A stretch of DNA of 64,000 nucleotides from Ferrimonas gelatinilytica (GCF_039544205.1 NZ_BAABLF010000008.1:124001-188000); one strand, 5' to 3'; positions 33,096-42,112 are shown, counted from the stretch's first letter. The notes: a model not told the origin generated them from the letters alone. Numbers and translations: made by a program.

Positions 33096-34091
33096 ATGGA
33101 ACTGCTTGCTCCGGTTGGCACCCCAGCCAGCCTGCTGCCGACCCTGGAGGCCGGCGCCGACGCCGTCTATGTCGGCCTGAAGGACGACACCAATGCCCGC
33201 CGCTTCGCCGGCCTCAACTTCACCCCGGCACAGTTAGGCAGCGCCGCGGATCTGTGCCGACAGCGTCAGCGCAAACTCTACGTGGCGATCAATACCTATC
33301 CCCAACCGGGCCAGGAGCAGCGCTGGCACCGGGCGGTGGATGCTGCCTGCGAGGCGGGCGTCAGCGCGGTGATCATGGCCGACCCCGGCCTGTTGGCCTA
33401 CGCCGCCAAACACCACCCCGAAACCGAACGCCACCTGTCGGTGCAGGCCAGTGCCGCCAACCTGCCCAGCCTGCGTCTCTACCATGAGGCGTTCGGCATC
33501 ACCCGGGCGGTGCTTCCCCGGGTGTTGGATATGACCCAGATCGAGGCGATCGCCGCGGAGAGTCCGGTGGAGCTGGAGGTGTTCGCCTCCGGCAGTCTCT
33601 GCGTCATGGCAGAGGGGCGCTGCCAGCTCTCAAGCTGGGTCAGCGGTCACTCCCCCAACAGTGGCGGCGCCTGCTCGCCGGCCAGCCTGGTGCAGTGGCA
33701 GGAGCGCCCGGATGGACGCGAGGTGCGCCTCGGCGGGGCCCTCCTCGACCGCGTTGCACCGGGGGAACCCGGTGGCTACCCGACGGTCTGCAAGGGGCGG
33801 TACCGGGTTGATGGCAAGGCCCAGCATGCCATCAGCCGTCCCTGCTCCCTCTCGACGCTGCCGCTACTCCCGCAGATGGCCCGTCTCGGGATCCATGCCC
33901 TCAAGCTGGAGGGACGTCAGCGCAGTCCCGCCTACAGTCAGCAGATCACCACCATCTGGCGCGAGGCGATCGACCGGTTCAACCAGCAGGGCGATCAGTA
34001 CCGCCCGGATCCCAGCTGGCAGCGCCGCTTGCGCGCCCTTTCCGAAGGCCAGGCGCTGACCACAGGCCCCTACCTGAGCGGCTGGCAGTAG
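33096..34091 (+). CDS. ubiU: O2-independent ubiquinone hydroxylation protein UbiU (U32 family)
   Basis: Fe-S subunit of the UbiUV complex that hydroxylates the ubiquinone ring without oxygen using prephenate. The 331-aa protein starts MELLAPVGTPASLL. It carries cysteines at 169, 176, 193 and 232, the same numbers as the four [4Fe-4S] ligands in E. coli UbiU. Other landmarks are AGADAVYVGLK, LSVQASAANLPSL and IHALKLEGRQRSPAY. UbiV follows after 34 bases. Together with ubiT this shows the organism can make ubiquinone under anoxia. Confidence 0.95.
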   Translation: MELLAPVGTPASLLPTLEAGADAVYVGLKDDTNARRFAGLNFTPAQLGSAADLCRQRQRKLYVAINTYPQPGQEQRWHRAVDAACEAGVSAVIMADPGLLAYAAKHHPETERHLSVQASAANLPSLRLYHEAFGITRAVLPRVLDMTQIEAIAAESPVELEVFASGSLCVMAEGRCQLSSWVSGHSPNSGGACSPASLVQWQERPDGREVRLGGALLDRVAPGEPGGYPTVCKGRYRVDGKAQHAISRPCSLSTLPLLPQMARLGIHALKLEGRQRSPAYSQQITTIWREAIDRFNQQGDQYRPDPSWQRRLRALSEGQALTTGPYLSGWQ

Positions 34092-34125
34092 GAGGCGGAT
34101 GATGACAGAAACAGGAGTTAACCCC

Positions 34126-35010
34126 ATGAGACTGAGCCTTGCCCCGAACTGGTGGCCTATGGATCGCCAAGCCCAGCAAAGCTGGCTAGCACAGGCACAG
34201 GCCAGTCCGGCAGAACGTATCGTTTTGGGAGAAACCGTCTGTCGGCTGAGAGACAGAATGGCCCCAAGAACCCTGCTCGAACACGCCCAGGCGCTCAAGG
34301 CTGCCGGTAAAGAGGTGGTATTGGCCAGCCTCAACATGGTCGCCAGCGAGGCCGACCTGGCCCTCGTCCGCGGCGTCTGCCGCCAGAACGAGTTCCCGCT
34401 GGAGGCCCACGACATGGCGGGGGTCGCCCTGGCCCATCAGCATGGTCTGCCGTTCATTGCCGGTGCCGGCCTCAATATCTACAACCTGGATGGGATCCGC
34501 TGGCTCCTCTCCCTGGGGATGGTTGGCTACCAGCCACCGATGGAGATGGCAGCGGATACCCTGGCGACCCTGATGGCCCAGTGCCAGGCGGCGCAACTGC
34601 GAGACCGTTTTAGCTTAGAGATACTGGGCTATGGCCGGCCGGTGCTGGCGGTATCCGCCCGCTGCAGCAGTGCCCGTGTTGCTGGTCGTAACCGTCAGCG
34701 ATGCAACAAGGTCTGCCAGCAGCAGGGCGCCCTACCGGTGGAAACCCTGGAGCAGCAGCCGTTGCTCACCCTCAATGGCGTACAGGTCCACGGACACCGT
34801 CCCCAGGATCTGCTCGGCGAGCTGGCACTGCTCAGGGCGTTAGGCGTGGAGTGGCTGAGGGTGGATCCCGGTCCGCAGGGGGCGCAGCCCTGGCTGAAGG
34901 ACCTGCAGCGGGCGCTGGCCCAGCAGGAAGACGCCTTTACCCCGCCGGAGCCGGGGATCCGCCATTTCTGGCAGCGACCCGAAGGGGATTTCGCCCTTCA
35001 CGGGGATTAA
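34126..35010 (+). CDS. ubiV: O2-independent ubiquinone hydroxylation protein UbiV (U32 family)
   Basis: Partner of UbiU in the O2-independent ubiquinone hydroxylase. Starting at ATG 34126, preceded by AGGAG at eight bases, it is 294 aa with cysteines at 39, 180, 193 and 197, identical numbering to the [4Fe-4S] ligands of E. coli UbiV. That agreement is the main reason for preferring this start over 34099/34102, which also have a good ribosome site. Other segments are RIVLGETVC, GAGLNIYNLDGIRWLLSLG and VLAVSARCSSAR. It is last in the ubiUV operon. Confidence 0.94.
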   Translation: MRLSLAPNWWPMDRQAQQSWLAQAQASPAERIVLGETVCRLRDRMAPRTLLEHAQALKAAGKEVVLASLNMVASEADLALVRGVCRQNEFPLEAHDMAGVALAHQHGLPFIAGAGLNIYNLDGIRWLLSLGMVGYQPPMEMAADTLATLMAQCQAAQLRDRFSLEILGYGRPVLAVSARCSSARVAGRNRQRCNKVCQQQGALPVETLEQQPLLTLNGVQVHGHRPQDLLGELALLRALGVEWLRVDPGPQGAQPWLKDLQRALAQQEDAFTPPEPGIRHFWQRPEGDFALHGD

Positions 35011-35029
35011 GGGGGGGATAGAGCCCGAT

Positions 35030-35698
35030 TCAACCGTTACTTCGTTGGATCAGCACCAGGGCATAGAGCAGCCAGATCCCGACAAACAGCAGCAGCAGCC
35101 AGCCGTTGAGTGCCGGCCACCAGAGCGTGGGACGGTCGGCACCGAAGAGTCCGTAGGCGTAACGGTCCATCAGCAGCAGGTCCCGTCGGGGATCCGCCAG
35201 CATCGAAAGCGCACAGCCTGTTGCTGCCAGCGCCGGCAGCATGCCCCAGCGCGGCGGGCTCTCCTTTAAGATGGCAAAGCAGTAAAGCACGGCGCTAATG
35301 GGGGTCATCAGGTAAAGGGCGGTCATCGCGTCGCTGTGCAGCTGCCCCACGTTGACCGGGAACAGACCGCAGGCGGCCACCGACAGCGACAGCAGGATAC
35401 CGGACAGTTTCAACGACCAGGAGATGGGCGCCGAGTGGCGATGCCAACGACGGGAACTGAAACTGACCAGCAGTGCCAGACCGCCGAAAAACATCCCACC
35501 ATTGACCAGCACTGCCAGGGAGGAGGTGTCGTACCGCCCCAGCTCCGACAGGGTATGGGTGAGGAAGCTGAACCGCTCCCCCGCTTCACCCCGGTAAACC
35601 CAACCCGCCAACAGCGGCGGGATCACCAGCAATAAGAGGCCGATAATCCCCAGGCGATTGCCCAGCCTGGACAGGAATTGGTCACCCGTTTGCGCCAT
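35030..35698 (-). CDS. DUF998 family membrane protein
   Basis: A 222-aa integral membrane protein with about six hydrophobic segments (GIIGLLLLVIPPLLAGWVY at 16-35, the last WLLLLFVGIWLLYALVLI). The pattern THTLSELGRYDTSSLAVLVNGGMFFGG, then GLFPVNVGQLHSDAMTALYLM, fits DUF998 proteins of unknown function. It is convergent with ubiV and separate from proBA. No conserved catalytic residues beyond the family's Asp/His pair in HSD. Confidence 0.8.
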   Translation of the reverse strand: MAQTGDQFLSRLGNRLGIIGLLLLVIPPLLAGWVYRGEAGERFSFLTHTLSELGRYDTSSLAVLVNGGMFFGGLALLVSFSSRRWHRHSAPISWSLKLSGILLSLSVAACGLFPVNVGQLHSDAMTALYLMTPISAVLYCFAILKESPPRWGMLPALAATGCALSMLADPRRDLLLMDRYAYGLFGADRPTLWWPALNGWLLLLFVGIWLLYALVLIQRSNG

Positions 35699-35869
35699 CT
35701 TCTCCGCTGACCCCCACTGAATCTTCCCCCTACTCTAATGTGCAGCGCCGAAAAACGCAGCAAATCTCTCGTCTCCCGCCCTGCTGCTGACGGCCGCACA
35801 AGCGACTGCCAAGGCGGATTCAACCACCAGCGGAGACGTTCCCTCTCTCGGCAACGGGATACCGAGGTG

Positions 35870-37126
35870 CTAGCTGCGCGCCGTGTAGTGGCCCTGGCCG
35901 ATCCACTTGTAGGTGGTCAGGGCATCCAGTCCCATGGGGCCGCGGGCATGGAGTTTCTGGGTGCTCACCGCCACCTCGGCACCCAGTCCAAACTGGCTAC
36001 CATCAGTGAATCGGGTGCTGGCGTTGACGTACACCGCCGCCGAGTTGATGGCGTTGACAAAGCGCTCTGCGGTCGCCAGGTCATCGGTCAGGATGCTCTC
36101 GGAGTGATCACTGGAGTGGGCCCGGATATGATCGATCGCAGCCTCGACATCCTCGACCACCTTGATCCCCAGAACCAGCGATAACCACTCCTGGTCGAAG
36201 TCCTCCGGCCCCGCCACCTCGGCGAGTGCCCCGATATGGGCCAGTGCCTCAGGGCAGGCCTTCAGGGTCACCCCCTGATCCTGCAGCGCCTTGGCCAGGC
36301 CGGGCAGCAGTTCGGCAACGATCGCCTTGTGTACCAGCAGGGTGTCCAGGGCGTTACACACCGTCGGCCGCTGCACCTTGGCGTTGATCACCAACTCCGC
36401 CACCGACGATAACCGGGCCGCCCTGTCCACGAACATGTGGCAGATCCCGATGCCACCGGTGATCACCGGGATGCGGGAGTGCTCGATACAGAGTCGGTGC
36501 AACCCGGCGCCACCACGGGGGATCAGCATGTCCACGTAGTGATCCAGCTGCAGCAGAGCAGTCACCAGTCCCCGGTCCGGATTGTCGATCAACTGGATCG
36601 CCGCGGTAGGCAGGTTGCGGGCCTCTAGGGCGGCATGCAGCGAGGCCAGCAGGGCCCGGTTGGAACGGACCGTCTCCTTGCCGCCGCGCAAGATGGCCGC
36701 ATTGCCAGTTTTCAGCGCCAGAACCGCCACGTCGATGGTGACATTGGGTCGGGCTTCGTAGATCACCCCGACCACCCCCAGGGGGATACGCCGACGGGAA
36801 AGGCGCATCCCGTTGTCCAGCAGGCGACTCTCCAGCTCCTCCCCCACGGGATCCGCCAGGGCGATCACCGTCTCAATGTCAGCCCGGATTGCCGCCAGGC
36901 GCTCCGGGGTCAGCTGCAGCCGATCCAGCATGGCACCGCTGAGTCCGGCCGCTTGCGCCGCAGCCATATCCTCCGCATTCGCCGCCAGGATGGCGGCCTC
37001 ATCCTGCAGCAACCGTGCCGCGATGGCGGCCAGCAGTCGATTCTTGGCCTCGCCACCCAGCCCCATCAGGGCATAGCTGGCCTTTCGTGCAGCCTGGCCC
37101 ATGGCCAGCAAGGGATTCTCAGTCAT
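35870..37126 (-). CDS. proA: Glutamate-5-semialdehyde dehydrogenase ProA
   Basis: Second step of proline synthesis: NADPH reduction of glutamyl-5-phosphate to the semialdehyde. The 418-aa protein has the ALDH fold with IPLGVVGVIYEARPNVTIDVA, ALKTGNAAILRGGKE, the catalytic region TVCNALDTLLVH with its cysteine, and NASTRFTDGSQFGLGAEVAVSTQ near the end. It overlaps proB by 4 bases, so both are in one operon. Proline is also an osmolyte, consistent with a marine habitat. Confidence 0.97.
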   Translation of the reverse strand: MTENPLLAMGQAARKASYALMGLGGEAKNRLLAAIAARLLQDEAAILAANAEDMAAAQAAGLSGAMLDRLQLTPERLAAIRADIETVIALADPVGEELESRLLDNGMRLSRRRIPLGVVGVIYEARPNVTIDVAVLALKTGNAAILRGGKETVRSNRALLASLHAALEARNLPTAAIQLIDNPDRGLVTALLQLDHYVDMLIPRGGAGLHRLCIEHSRIPVITGGIGICHMFVDRAARLSSVAELVINAKVQRPTVCNALDTLLVHKAIVAELLPGLAKALQDQGVTLKACPEALAHIGALAEVAGPEDFDQEWLSLVLGIKVVEDVEAAIDHIRAHSSDHSESILTDDLATAERFVNAINSAAVYVNASTRFTDGSQFGLGAEVAVSTQKLHARGPMGLDALTTYKWIGQGHYTARS

Positions 37127-38235
37127 AACACCACCAGGTCATTTCTGTGGATCAACGCCGGGCCATGGCTGTAGCCCAGGGTTGCTTCAATATCTTTTGA
37201 GTGATGCCCCATCAGGCGTTCGATCTCCTGGGCGCCGTAGCGGCTGATCCCGCGGGCCACCGGACGGCCACGGCGATCCGCCAGCACCAGCGTCGCACCA
37301 CGGACAAACTCCCCCTCCACCGCCAGTACCCCTTTGGCCAGAAGGCTGGAGCCCTTGCGACACAGCGCTTCCACCGCGCCCTCATCCAATCGCAGGGCAC
37401 CGCAGGGAGGCGGGCCCGCCAAAATCCAGCGCTTACGACCATCCAGCAGGGAGCTTTGGGGGACGAAACGGGTTCCCAATGCTTCGCCGGCACAGAGTCG
37501 TTCGATCACCCCCTCGACATGGCCACTGGCCACTACCGCCGGGATCCCGGCCCGGTTGGCGACATCGGCGGCCTGCAGCTTGGTGGCCATGCCGCCGGTG
37601 CCCAGGTTGGTGCCGCTGCCGCCCGCCAGGGCGCGCAGGGATTCGTCGATGCGGTGCACCTCGGGGATCAACTTAGCATCGGGGTTGCCACGGGGATCGG
37701 CATCATAGAGCCCCTGCTGATCCGTCAGCAGCATCAGCAGATCCGCCTCCGCCAGCAACGCAGCCAGGGCGGAGAGATTGTCATTGTCTCCCACCTTGAT
37801 CTCGGCGATCGCCACAGCGTCGTTTTCGTTGATGATCGGGATCACCCGGTGGTCCAGCAGGGCATGCAGGGTATCCCGGGCGTTGAGGTAACGCTCACGG
37901 TCGTCCAGGTCCGCCCGGGTCAGCAGGATCTGCCCGACGTGCAGGCCATAGAGGTTGAAGAGGGTTTCCCAGGCGCGGATCAGTTGGCTCTGACCCACCG
38001 CCGCCAGCATCTGCTTGGAGGAGAGGGAGTCCGCAAGCTGTGGAAAGCCCAAGTGCTCCCGCCCTGCGGCGATCGCCCCTGAGGTTACCAGGACGATCTC
38101 CACCCCCGCCTGGTGCAGCCGCGCCATCTGGCGCACCAGCTCCACCATGTGGGCGCGATCCAGCCTGGGGCTGCCGGAGGTCAGCACGCTGGTTCCCAGT
38201 TTCACCACGATTCGGCTGGGCAATCTGTTGTTCAT
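37123..38235 (-). CDS. proB: Glutamate 5-kinase ProB
   Basis: First and feedback-controlled step of proline synthesis. The 370-aa protein has the amino-acid-kinase domain (RIVVKLGTSVLTSGSPRLD, LVTSGAIAAGREHLG, FPVIPI-like VIPIINENDAVA, GTGGMATKLQAADVA). A C-terminal PUA domain starts near residue 275 (VEALCRKGSSLLAKGV, ISRYGAQEIERLMG). AGGAT lies just before the ATG. It is the first gene of proBA. The 260-base region upstream has no gene and contains the convergent terminator region of the NCS2 permease. Confidence 0.97.
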   Translation of the reverse strand: MNNRLPSRIVVKLGTSVLTSGSPRLDRAHMVELVRQMARLHQAGVEIVLVTSGAIAAGREHLGFPQLADSLSSKQMLAAVGQSQLIRAWETLFNLYGLHVGQILLTRADLDDRERYLNARDTLHALLDHRVIPIINENDAVAIAEIKVGDNDNLSALAALLAEADLLMLLTDQQGLYDADPRGNPDAKLIPEVHRIDESLRALAGGSGTNLGTGGMATKLQAADVANRAGIPAVVASGHVEGVIERLCAGEALGTRFVPQSSLLDGRKRWILAGPPPCGALRLDEGAVEALCRKGSSLLAKGVLAVEGEFVRGATLVLADRRGRPVARGISRYGAQEIERLMGHHSKDIEATLGYSHGPALIHRNDLVVL

Positions 38236-38437
38236 CGGATCCTGATTCTGCGACGGGTAACGATTTAGCTAAGTTACCGTAATTTTCCTACGAAACCACC
38301 CAGTTTCACCTCGCCGTTAACCATAATCGGATGAAGATCTCGTCCCGTCCCTCCTCTTAATCCAGCGCCTCCGGACGACCTCCCCGTAGCCTGCTCCGAT
38401 AATCGGCTCCCGCCGTTTTACGGTGCCGCCTGAACAA

Positions 38438-38469
38438 CAAAAAACGCCACCGCGAAGCGATGGCGTTTT
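38438..38469 (-). terminator. Rho-independent terminator after the NCS2 permease
   Basis: Stem AACGCCA / TGGCGTT with extra pairing around a CGCTTCGCG-type loop, followed on the minus strand by a T6-7 run. T residues are also present on the plus side, so it may work both ways. Confidence 0.85.
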
Positions 38470-38496
38470 CTGACAAAATGCTGACGCCGAGCGGGC

Positions 38497-39786
38497 TCAG
38501 CTCATCATGAACTTAACGATGAACAGCAGGGCTAACAGGGCGACAGGCAGGCTGATCTCCCGCAGTCGGCCGGCTAAGAGCTTCACCGCCGCATAGGTGA
38601 TAAAGCCGATGGCGATACCGTGGGCGATGGAGAAGGTCAGCGGCATCATCAGCACGGTGATCACCACCGGCGCCGCTTCGGTCAGGTCGTCCCATTTGAC
38701 GTTAACCAGGCCGGACATCATCAGGATGGCGACGTAGAGCAGTGCCCCTGTGGTGGCGTAGGCCGGCACCATCCCCGCCAGCGGCGAGATGAACAGGCAG
38801 GCCAGGAACAGCAAGCCCACCACAACGGCAGTCAGGCCAGTGCGACCGCCCGCGGCCACTCCGGCGGTGCTCTCCACGTAGCTGGTGGTGGTCGAAGTCC
38901 CCATAAAGGCACCGGCCAGGGTGGCGGAGGAGTCCGCCAGCATGGCGCGGTTGGCCCGGGGCAGACGACCGGCCTCGTCCAGCATTCCACCTTTTTGCGC
39001 CACAGCCACCAGGGTGCCGGAGGTGTCAAAGAGATCGACAAACAGGAAAGCGAAGATCACCGCCACCATGGAGACCTCCAGAGCACCGGTAATGTCCAGG
39101 GCCGCAAGAGTCGGGGCCACAGAGGGCGGCATGGAGACCATACCGCCATAAGCGACGTCGCCAAACAGCAGAGCCAGAGCAGTGACGACCAGGATGGCGT
39201 ACATCACCGCCCCTTTCTTGCCAGCATTTACTAGGGCAATGGTCAGGAAGAAGCTCAGTGCCGCCATCACCGGGCCGAAACCGGTGATGTCACCCAGCCC
39301 CACCAGGGTTGCCGGATTGGCCACGATGATACCGGCGTTCTTGAGTCCAATCAGCGCCAGGAACAGGCCGATGCCACCGGCGATACCGATCCGCAGTGAA
39401 ACAGGGATGGCGTTCATCAGCCACTCTCGTACCTTGAACAGTGACAGCACCAGGAACAGGAAACCGGACAGGAACACGGCCCCAAGAGCGGTCTCCCAAC
39501 TGTGCTGCATCTCCAGTACGACGGTATAGGTAAAGAAGGCGTTTAGCCCCATCCCAGGCGCCAGCGCGATGGGGTAGTTAGCTAGCAGGCCCATCACCAT
39601 GCAGCCAACGAAAGCCGCAACGCAGGTCGCCACGAACACGGCGCCGCGATCCATACCGGCGTCCGCCAACATGGTGGGATTGATAAAGATGATGTACGCC
39701 ATGGTCAGGAACGTGGTCACTCCGGCGATCACTTCCTGACGGACGCTGGAACGGTTCTCGGTGAGCTGAAACAGCTTTTCTAGCAT
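38497..39786 (-). CDS. NCS2 family purine permease (guanine/hypoxanthine type)
   Basis: Inner-membrane H+-coupled nucleobase importer, AzgA/GhxP-like. The 429-aa protein has about 13 membrane segments. It has VRQEVIAGVTTFLTMAYIIFINPTML, then NYPIALAPGMGLNAFFTY, and DLFDTSGTLVAVAQKGG with the acidic signature of this subfamily. GTSTTTSYVESTAGVAAGGRTGLT and the C-terminal segments also match. Substrate (guanine, hypoxanthine or adenine) cannot be decided. I looked for a purine riboswitch in the leader (39787-40049) and did not find one. Confidence 0.9.
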   Translation of the reverse strand: MLEKLFQLTENRSSVRQEVIAGVTTFLTMAYIIFINPTMLADAGMDRGAVFVATCVAAFVGCMVMGLLANYPIALAPGMGLNAFFTYTVVLEMQHSWETALGAVFLSGFLFLVLSLFKVREWLMNAIPVSLRIGIAGGIGLFLALIGLKNAGIIVANPATLVGLGDITGFGPVMAALSFFLTIALVNAGKKGAVMYAILVVTALALLFGDVAYGGMVSMPPSVAPTLAALDITGALEVSMVAVIFAFLFVDLFDTSGTLVAVAQKGGMLDEAGRLPRANRAMLADSSATLAGAFMGTSTTTSYVESTAGVAAGGRTGLTAVVVGLLFLACLFISPLAGMVPAYATTGALLYVAILMMSGLVNVKWDDLTEAAPVVITVLMMPLTFSIAHGIAIGFITYAAVKLLAGRLREISLPVALLALLFIVKFMMS

Positions 39787-40049
39787 TTTGAGACCTTATC
39801 GGTAGGTTTGATTTTTTATTCGGGAGGGGCACGCTCCGGGGATCGCGCGGGGCGGGATTATGCGGTTTTTTAGTGGCCTTAACCAGCGGGGAAGCCTAAG
39901 GCAAGAAAAACAGACAAATCGCTGGAGCGAACAGTGGCCAATCGCATCGAAACGAGCAGTGCCGTTGACAATACCCCGCCCACTGGGCAAAAGAAGCCAG
40001 TTAAGCCGTCGTGGTTTTGTGCTGGTTAGAAAGAAGCTCAACGAGGGGC

Positions 40050-40079
40050 AAAAAAAACACCGGCCAAAAGGACCGGTGC
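40050..40079 (-). terminator. Rho-independent terminator of the small transcript
   Basis: Stem CACCGG / CCGGTG extended by TCC/GG around TTTT, followed on the minus strand by eight T residues. It follows the 30-codon frame at 40146-40238 and would stop that transcript before the NCS2 gene. Confidence 0.85.
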
Positions 40080-40145
40080 AAAACATGAGAGACGCTTTAG
40101 GGGATCCCAAAAAAGGGGAAACCTAGGGATGAAAGCGCTGAGTGA

Positions 40146-40238
40146 TCAGACGTCCATCGCAAACACGATGCCTCTGCTCCAGGCAGGGTCATACCAGGTG
40201 TTGTACAGGGTGACGTCGTAAGAAAACGGATAATTCAT
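40146..40238 (-). CDS. Possible 30-aa peptide of unknown function
   Basis: Short frame starting at ATG 40238 with AGGAG exactly seven bases ahead, ending at TGA 40146. The product begins MNYPFSYDVTLYNTWYDPAW and ends GIVFAMDV. It is aromatic-rich (about eight Tyr/Phe/Trp of 30) and neutral to acidic. It has no signal peptide or membrane helix. A promoter-like sequence, a 150-nt leader with repeated GGAACCG and a strong terminator frame it as an independent mini-gene. I do not recognise it. It could be a regulatory leader peptide, a peptide precursor or part of a dual-function RNA. The in-frame ATG at 40244 is too close to the ribosome site. Confidence 0.55.
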   Translation of the reverse strand: MNYPFSYDVTLYNTWYDPAWSRGIVFAMDV

Positions 40239-40420
40239 AACCATACTCCTGAAAATAAAAAAGATGACAAATCCCGAAGGTGCGGTTCCCTGGCGCAAGC
40301 TCGGTTCCTTGGAGTCATCGATTCTCGGTTCCGTGGAGAAAAATCGTCTTCCTGACCTATCCCGTCGACCGTGGACGACAGCGGATGCAGTCAATCTACC
40401 AAAATGTAGTTTTATTACAA
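40239..40420 (-). promoter_or_regulatory. Promoter and repeat-bearing leader of the small transcript
   Basis: On the minus strand TTGTAA (40420-40415), a 16-base spacer and TAGATT (40398-40393) could start RNA near 40386. The spacer holds the inverted repeat CTACCAAAATGTAG. The leader contains three GGAACCG copies (40332-40326, 40308-40302, 40289-40283). Two of them lie in the larger direct repeat CTCGGTTCCNTGGAG (plus strand 40300-40314 and 40324-40338). The leader is GGA-rich and the ribosome site itself is CAGGAG, so CsrA control is conceivable. Confidence 0.45.
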
Positions 40421-40591
40421 CAAAAATCGCGATGAAATCGCTAAAAGGCGGAAAAATGGATCTGGACGCCCACTTTTTCAGCAAGAAAACGACAAACCGA
40501 GGGGCTGAACGCCCCTCGCAGCAATCTTCACCATGCTTTGCTGGCACTGACGCCTCGGACGCGCCCTGGCTTTGGTGCTTCCCGGTTTGGA

Positions 40592-42112
40592 TTAGTGATC
40601 CAGCAGTTGTGACAACAGGGTCGCCACCGGGACCGCCGTCGGAGTGCCATAGAGCGGATCCCGGGCATCGGTCGCACTGCCGGCGATATCCAGGTGCATA
40701 AAGGCGATGGGCTTGTCACTGCCGACACCATGCTGATCCAGTCCCCCAGCCTGACAGAGGAAGGCGGCGGGGAACTGATGGCCACGGGCGATCGCCACCG
40801 AGGGACCGTTATTGGAGGAGAGCAGGTCCTCGGACGGCGTTCGGGGGGCCACCTGGGCAAAGTCCTCTCGGCGCAGCCGGGACAGTTCAAAGGGTTCACC
40901 CCACTGCTCGGAGATCGCCTGCAGTTCGCCCCCCATCGCCTGCTCACGTGCCACCGCGTTCTCCACCACGGCGCTGTAGGAGCCGTAACTGCGAGCCACG
41001 TGACCGGTCAGGGTCGCCACCGAGAAGAGTACAGGATCCGACACCTGCTCCGCTTCGAGCCTCAGGTGGGAGAGCAGATCCGCCAGCACCAGACGGCCCT
41101 CGGCATCGGTATTGCCGATCCGGACCCGCTTGCCGCTGTGCCCGGTGATGATCTCATCCGGCACGATGGCCGCCTTTCCAAGGCTATTGCGTACCAGCCC
41201 CAGCTGGGCCACTACCCTGACACCCTTGGGTTTCAGGATCGCCAAGGCTCGCATCAGGCCCGCGACCGCGGCGGCACCGCCCTTATCCCGGCTCATTCCG
41301 GCCATGGCGCCACCGATCTTCAGATCCGCCCCACCGGTATCGAAGGTAACCCCCTTACCCGCCAGGAACCAGTTACGGGTGACCACCCCCTCACCCACGT
41401 ACTCCAGCCGCACCACCCGAGGTTCATGGGCCGATACTCCGTAGGAGGCCCGGGCCACGCCGCTGAGCAGAGGAAAATCCCGTTCGATCACCTCCGGGCT
41501 CTCGATTACCGAGACCTTCACCGCACTGTCAGCGAGCGCCTGCTGACAGTAGCGAGCAAAGGCGGGCGGGGCCATCTGTTCCGGATCCCCAACACAGAGA
41601 TCCCGGGCCAGGATCCGCCCCTGCTCCAACGCGTTGGCCCGCGCCTCCCGCTCCAGCCCCAACACTCCCAAGGTCAGATCATCCGTCTCCACATCAAAGG
41701 GTTGGTACAGCGCATGACCGGCCCCCAGTAGCGCCACCGAGAGCGCCTCGCTGTAGCGCAGCTGCTCATTGGCGTTATCCACCAGCAGCAGCGGGCGACT
41801 CGCCCCCGCGCGTCGGGCCAGGGTCACGCCGGCTGCGGCAGCTTCGGCAAAGGCGCGCACATCCTGGTACTCCGCATTCAAGGTACCTGTGGGTGCCAGG
41901 ATAAGGCGGCCACCGGCCAGTCCGGGGGCCTGCAGCAGGACCGACTCCTTCCCGACCCGTTGATCCACACTGGCGGCATGGCTGACCAGTGGGGCCACTT
42001 CCGGATAGTCCGTCAACTGGAACCCCTCGCTGATCACCACCAGGGCATCCCACTCCCCCTGCCCGAAGATCGCGTCCCGCTCCGTCACCGACTGCCAATG
42101 CAGATTGCTCAT
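40592..42112 (-). CDS. M17 family leucyl aminopeptidase
   Basis: Predicted cytosolic dinuclear-metal aminopeptidase. The 506-aa protein has a variable N-terminal domain and a C-terminal catalytic domain. Visible there are WFLAGKGVTFDTGG (Lys and Asp ligands), GMSRDKGGAAAVAGLM (Asp), and the M17 signature NTDAEGRLVLADLL (Asp and Glu). It differs from PepA and PepB in several spots (FDTGGADLKIGG), so it is a separate branch and the peptide preference is unknown. AAGGAAA precedes the ATG. It is divergent from pepD, another peptidase. Confidence 0.88.
   Translation of the reverse strand: MSNLHWQSVTERDAIFGQGEWDALVVISEGFQLTDYPEVAPLVSHAASVDQRVGKESVLLQAPGLAGGRLILAPTGTLNAEYQDVRAFAEAAAAGVTLARRAGASRPLLLVDNANEQLRYSEALSVALLGAGHALYQPFDVETDDLTLGVLGLEREARANALEQGRILARDLCVGDPEQMAPPAFARYCQQALADSAVKVSVIESPEVIERDFPLLSGVARASYGVSAHEPRVVRLEYVGEGVVTRNWFLAGKGVTFDTGGADLKIGGAMAGMSRDKGGAAAVAGLMRALAILKPKGVRVVAQLGLVRNSLGKAAIVPDEIITGHSGKRVRIGNTDAEGRLVLADLLSHLRLEAEQVSDPVLFSVATLTGHVARSYGSYSAVVENAVAREQAMGGELQAISEQWGEPFELSRLRREDFAQVAPRTPSEDLLSSNNGPSVAIARGHQFPAAFLCQAGGLDQHGVGSDKPIAFMHLDIAGSATDARDPLYGTPTAVPVATLLSQLLDH

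Noticed and set aside
39787..40049. Purine riboswitch upstream of the NCS2 permease
   Set aside because: Looked for the conserved core and paired loops on the minus strand and did not see them.
40146..40238. PqqA-like precursor peptide
   Set aside because: DVTLY faintly recalls the EVTMY of PqqA, but the surrounding residues do not match and no pqqBCDE genes are nearby.
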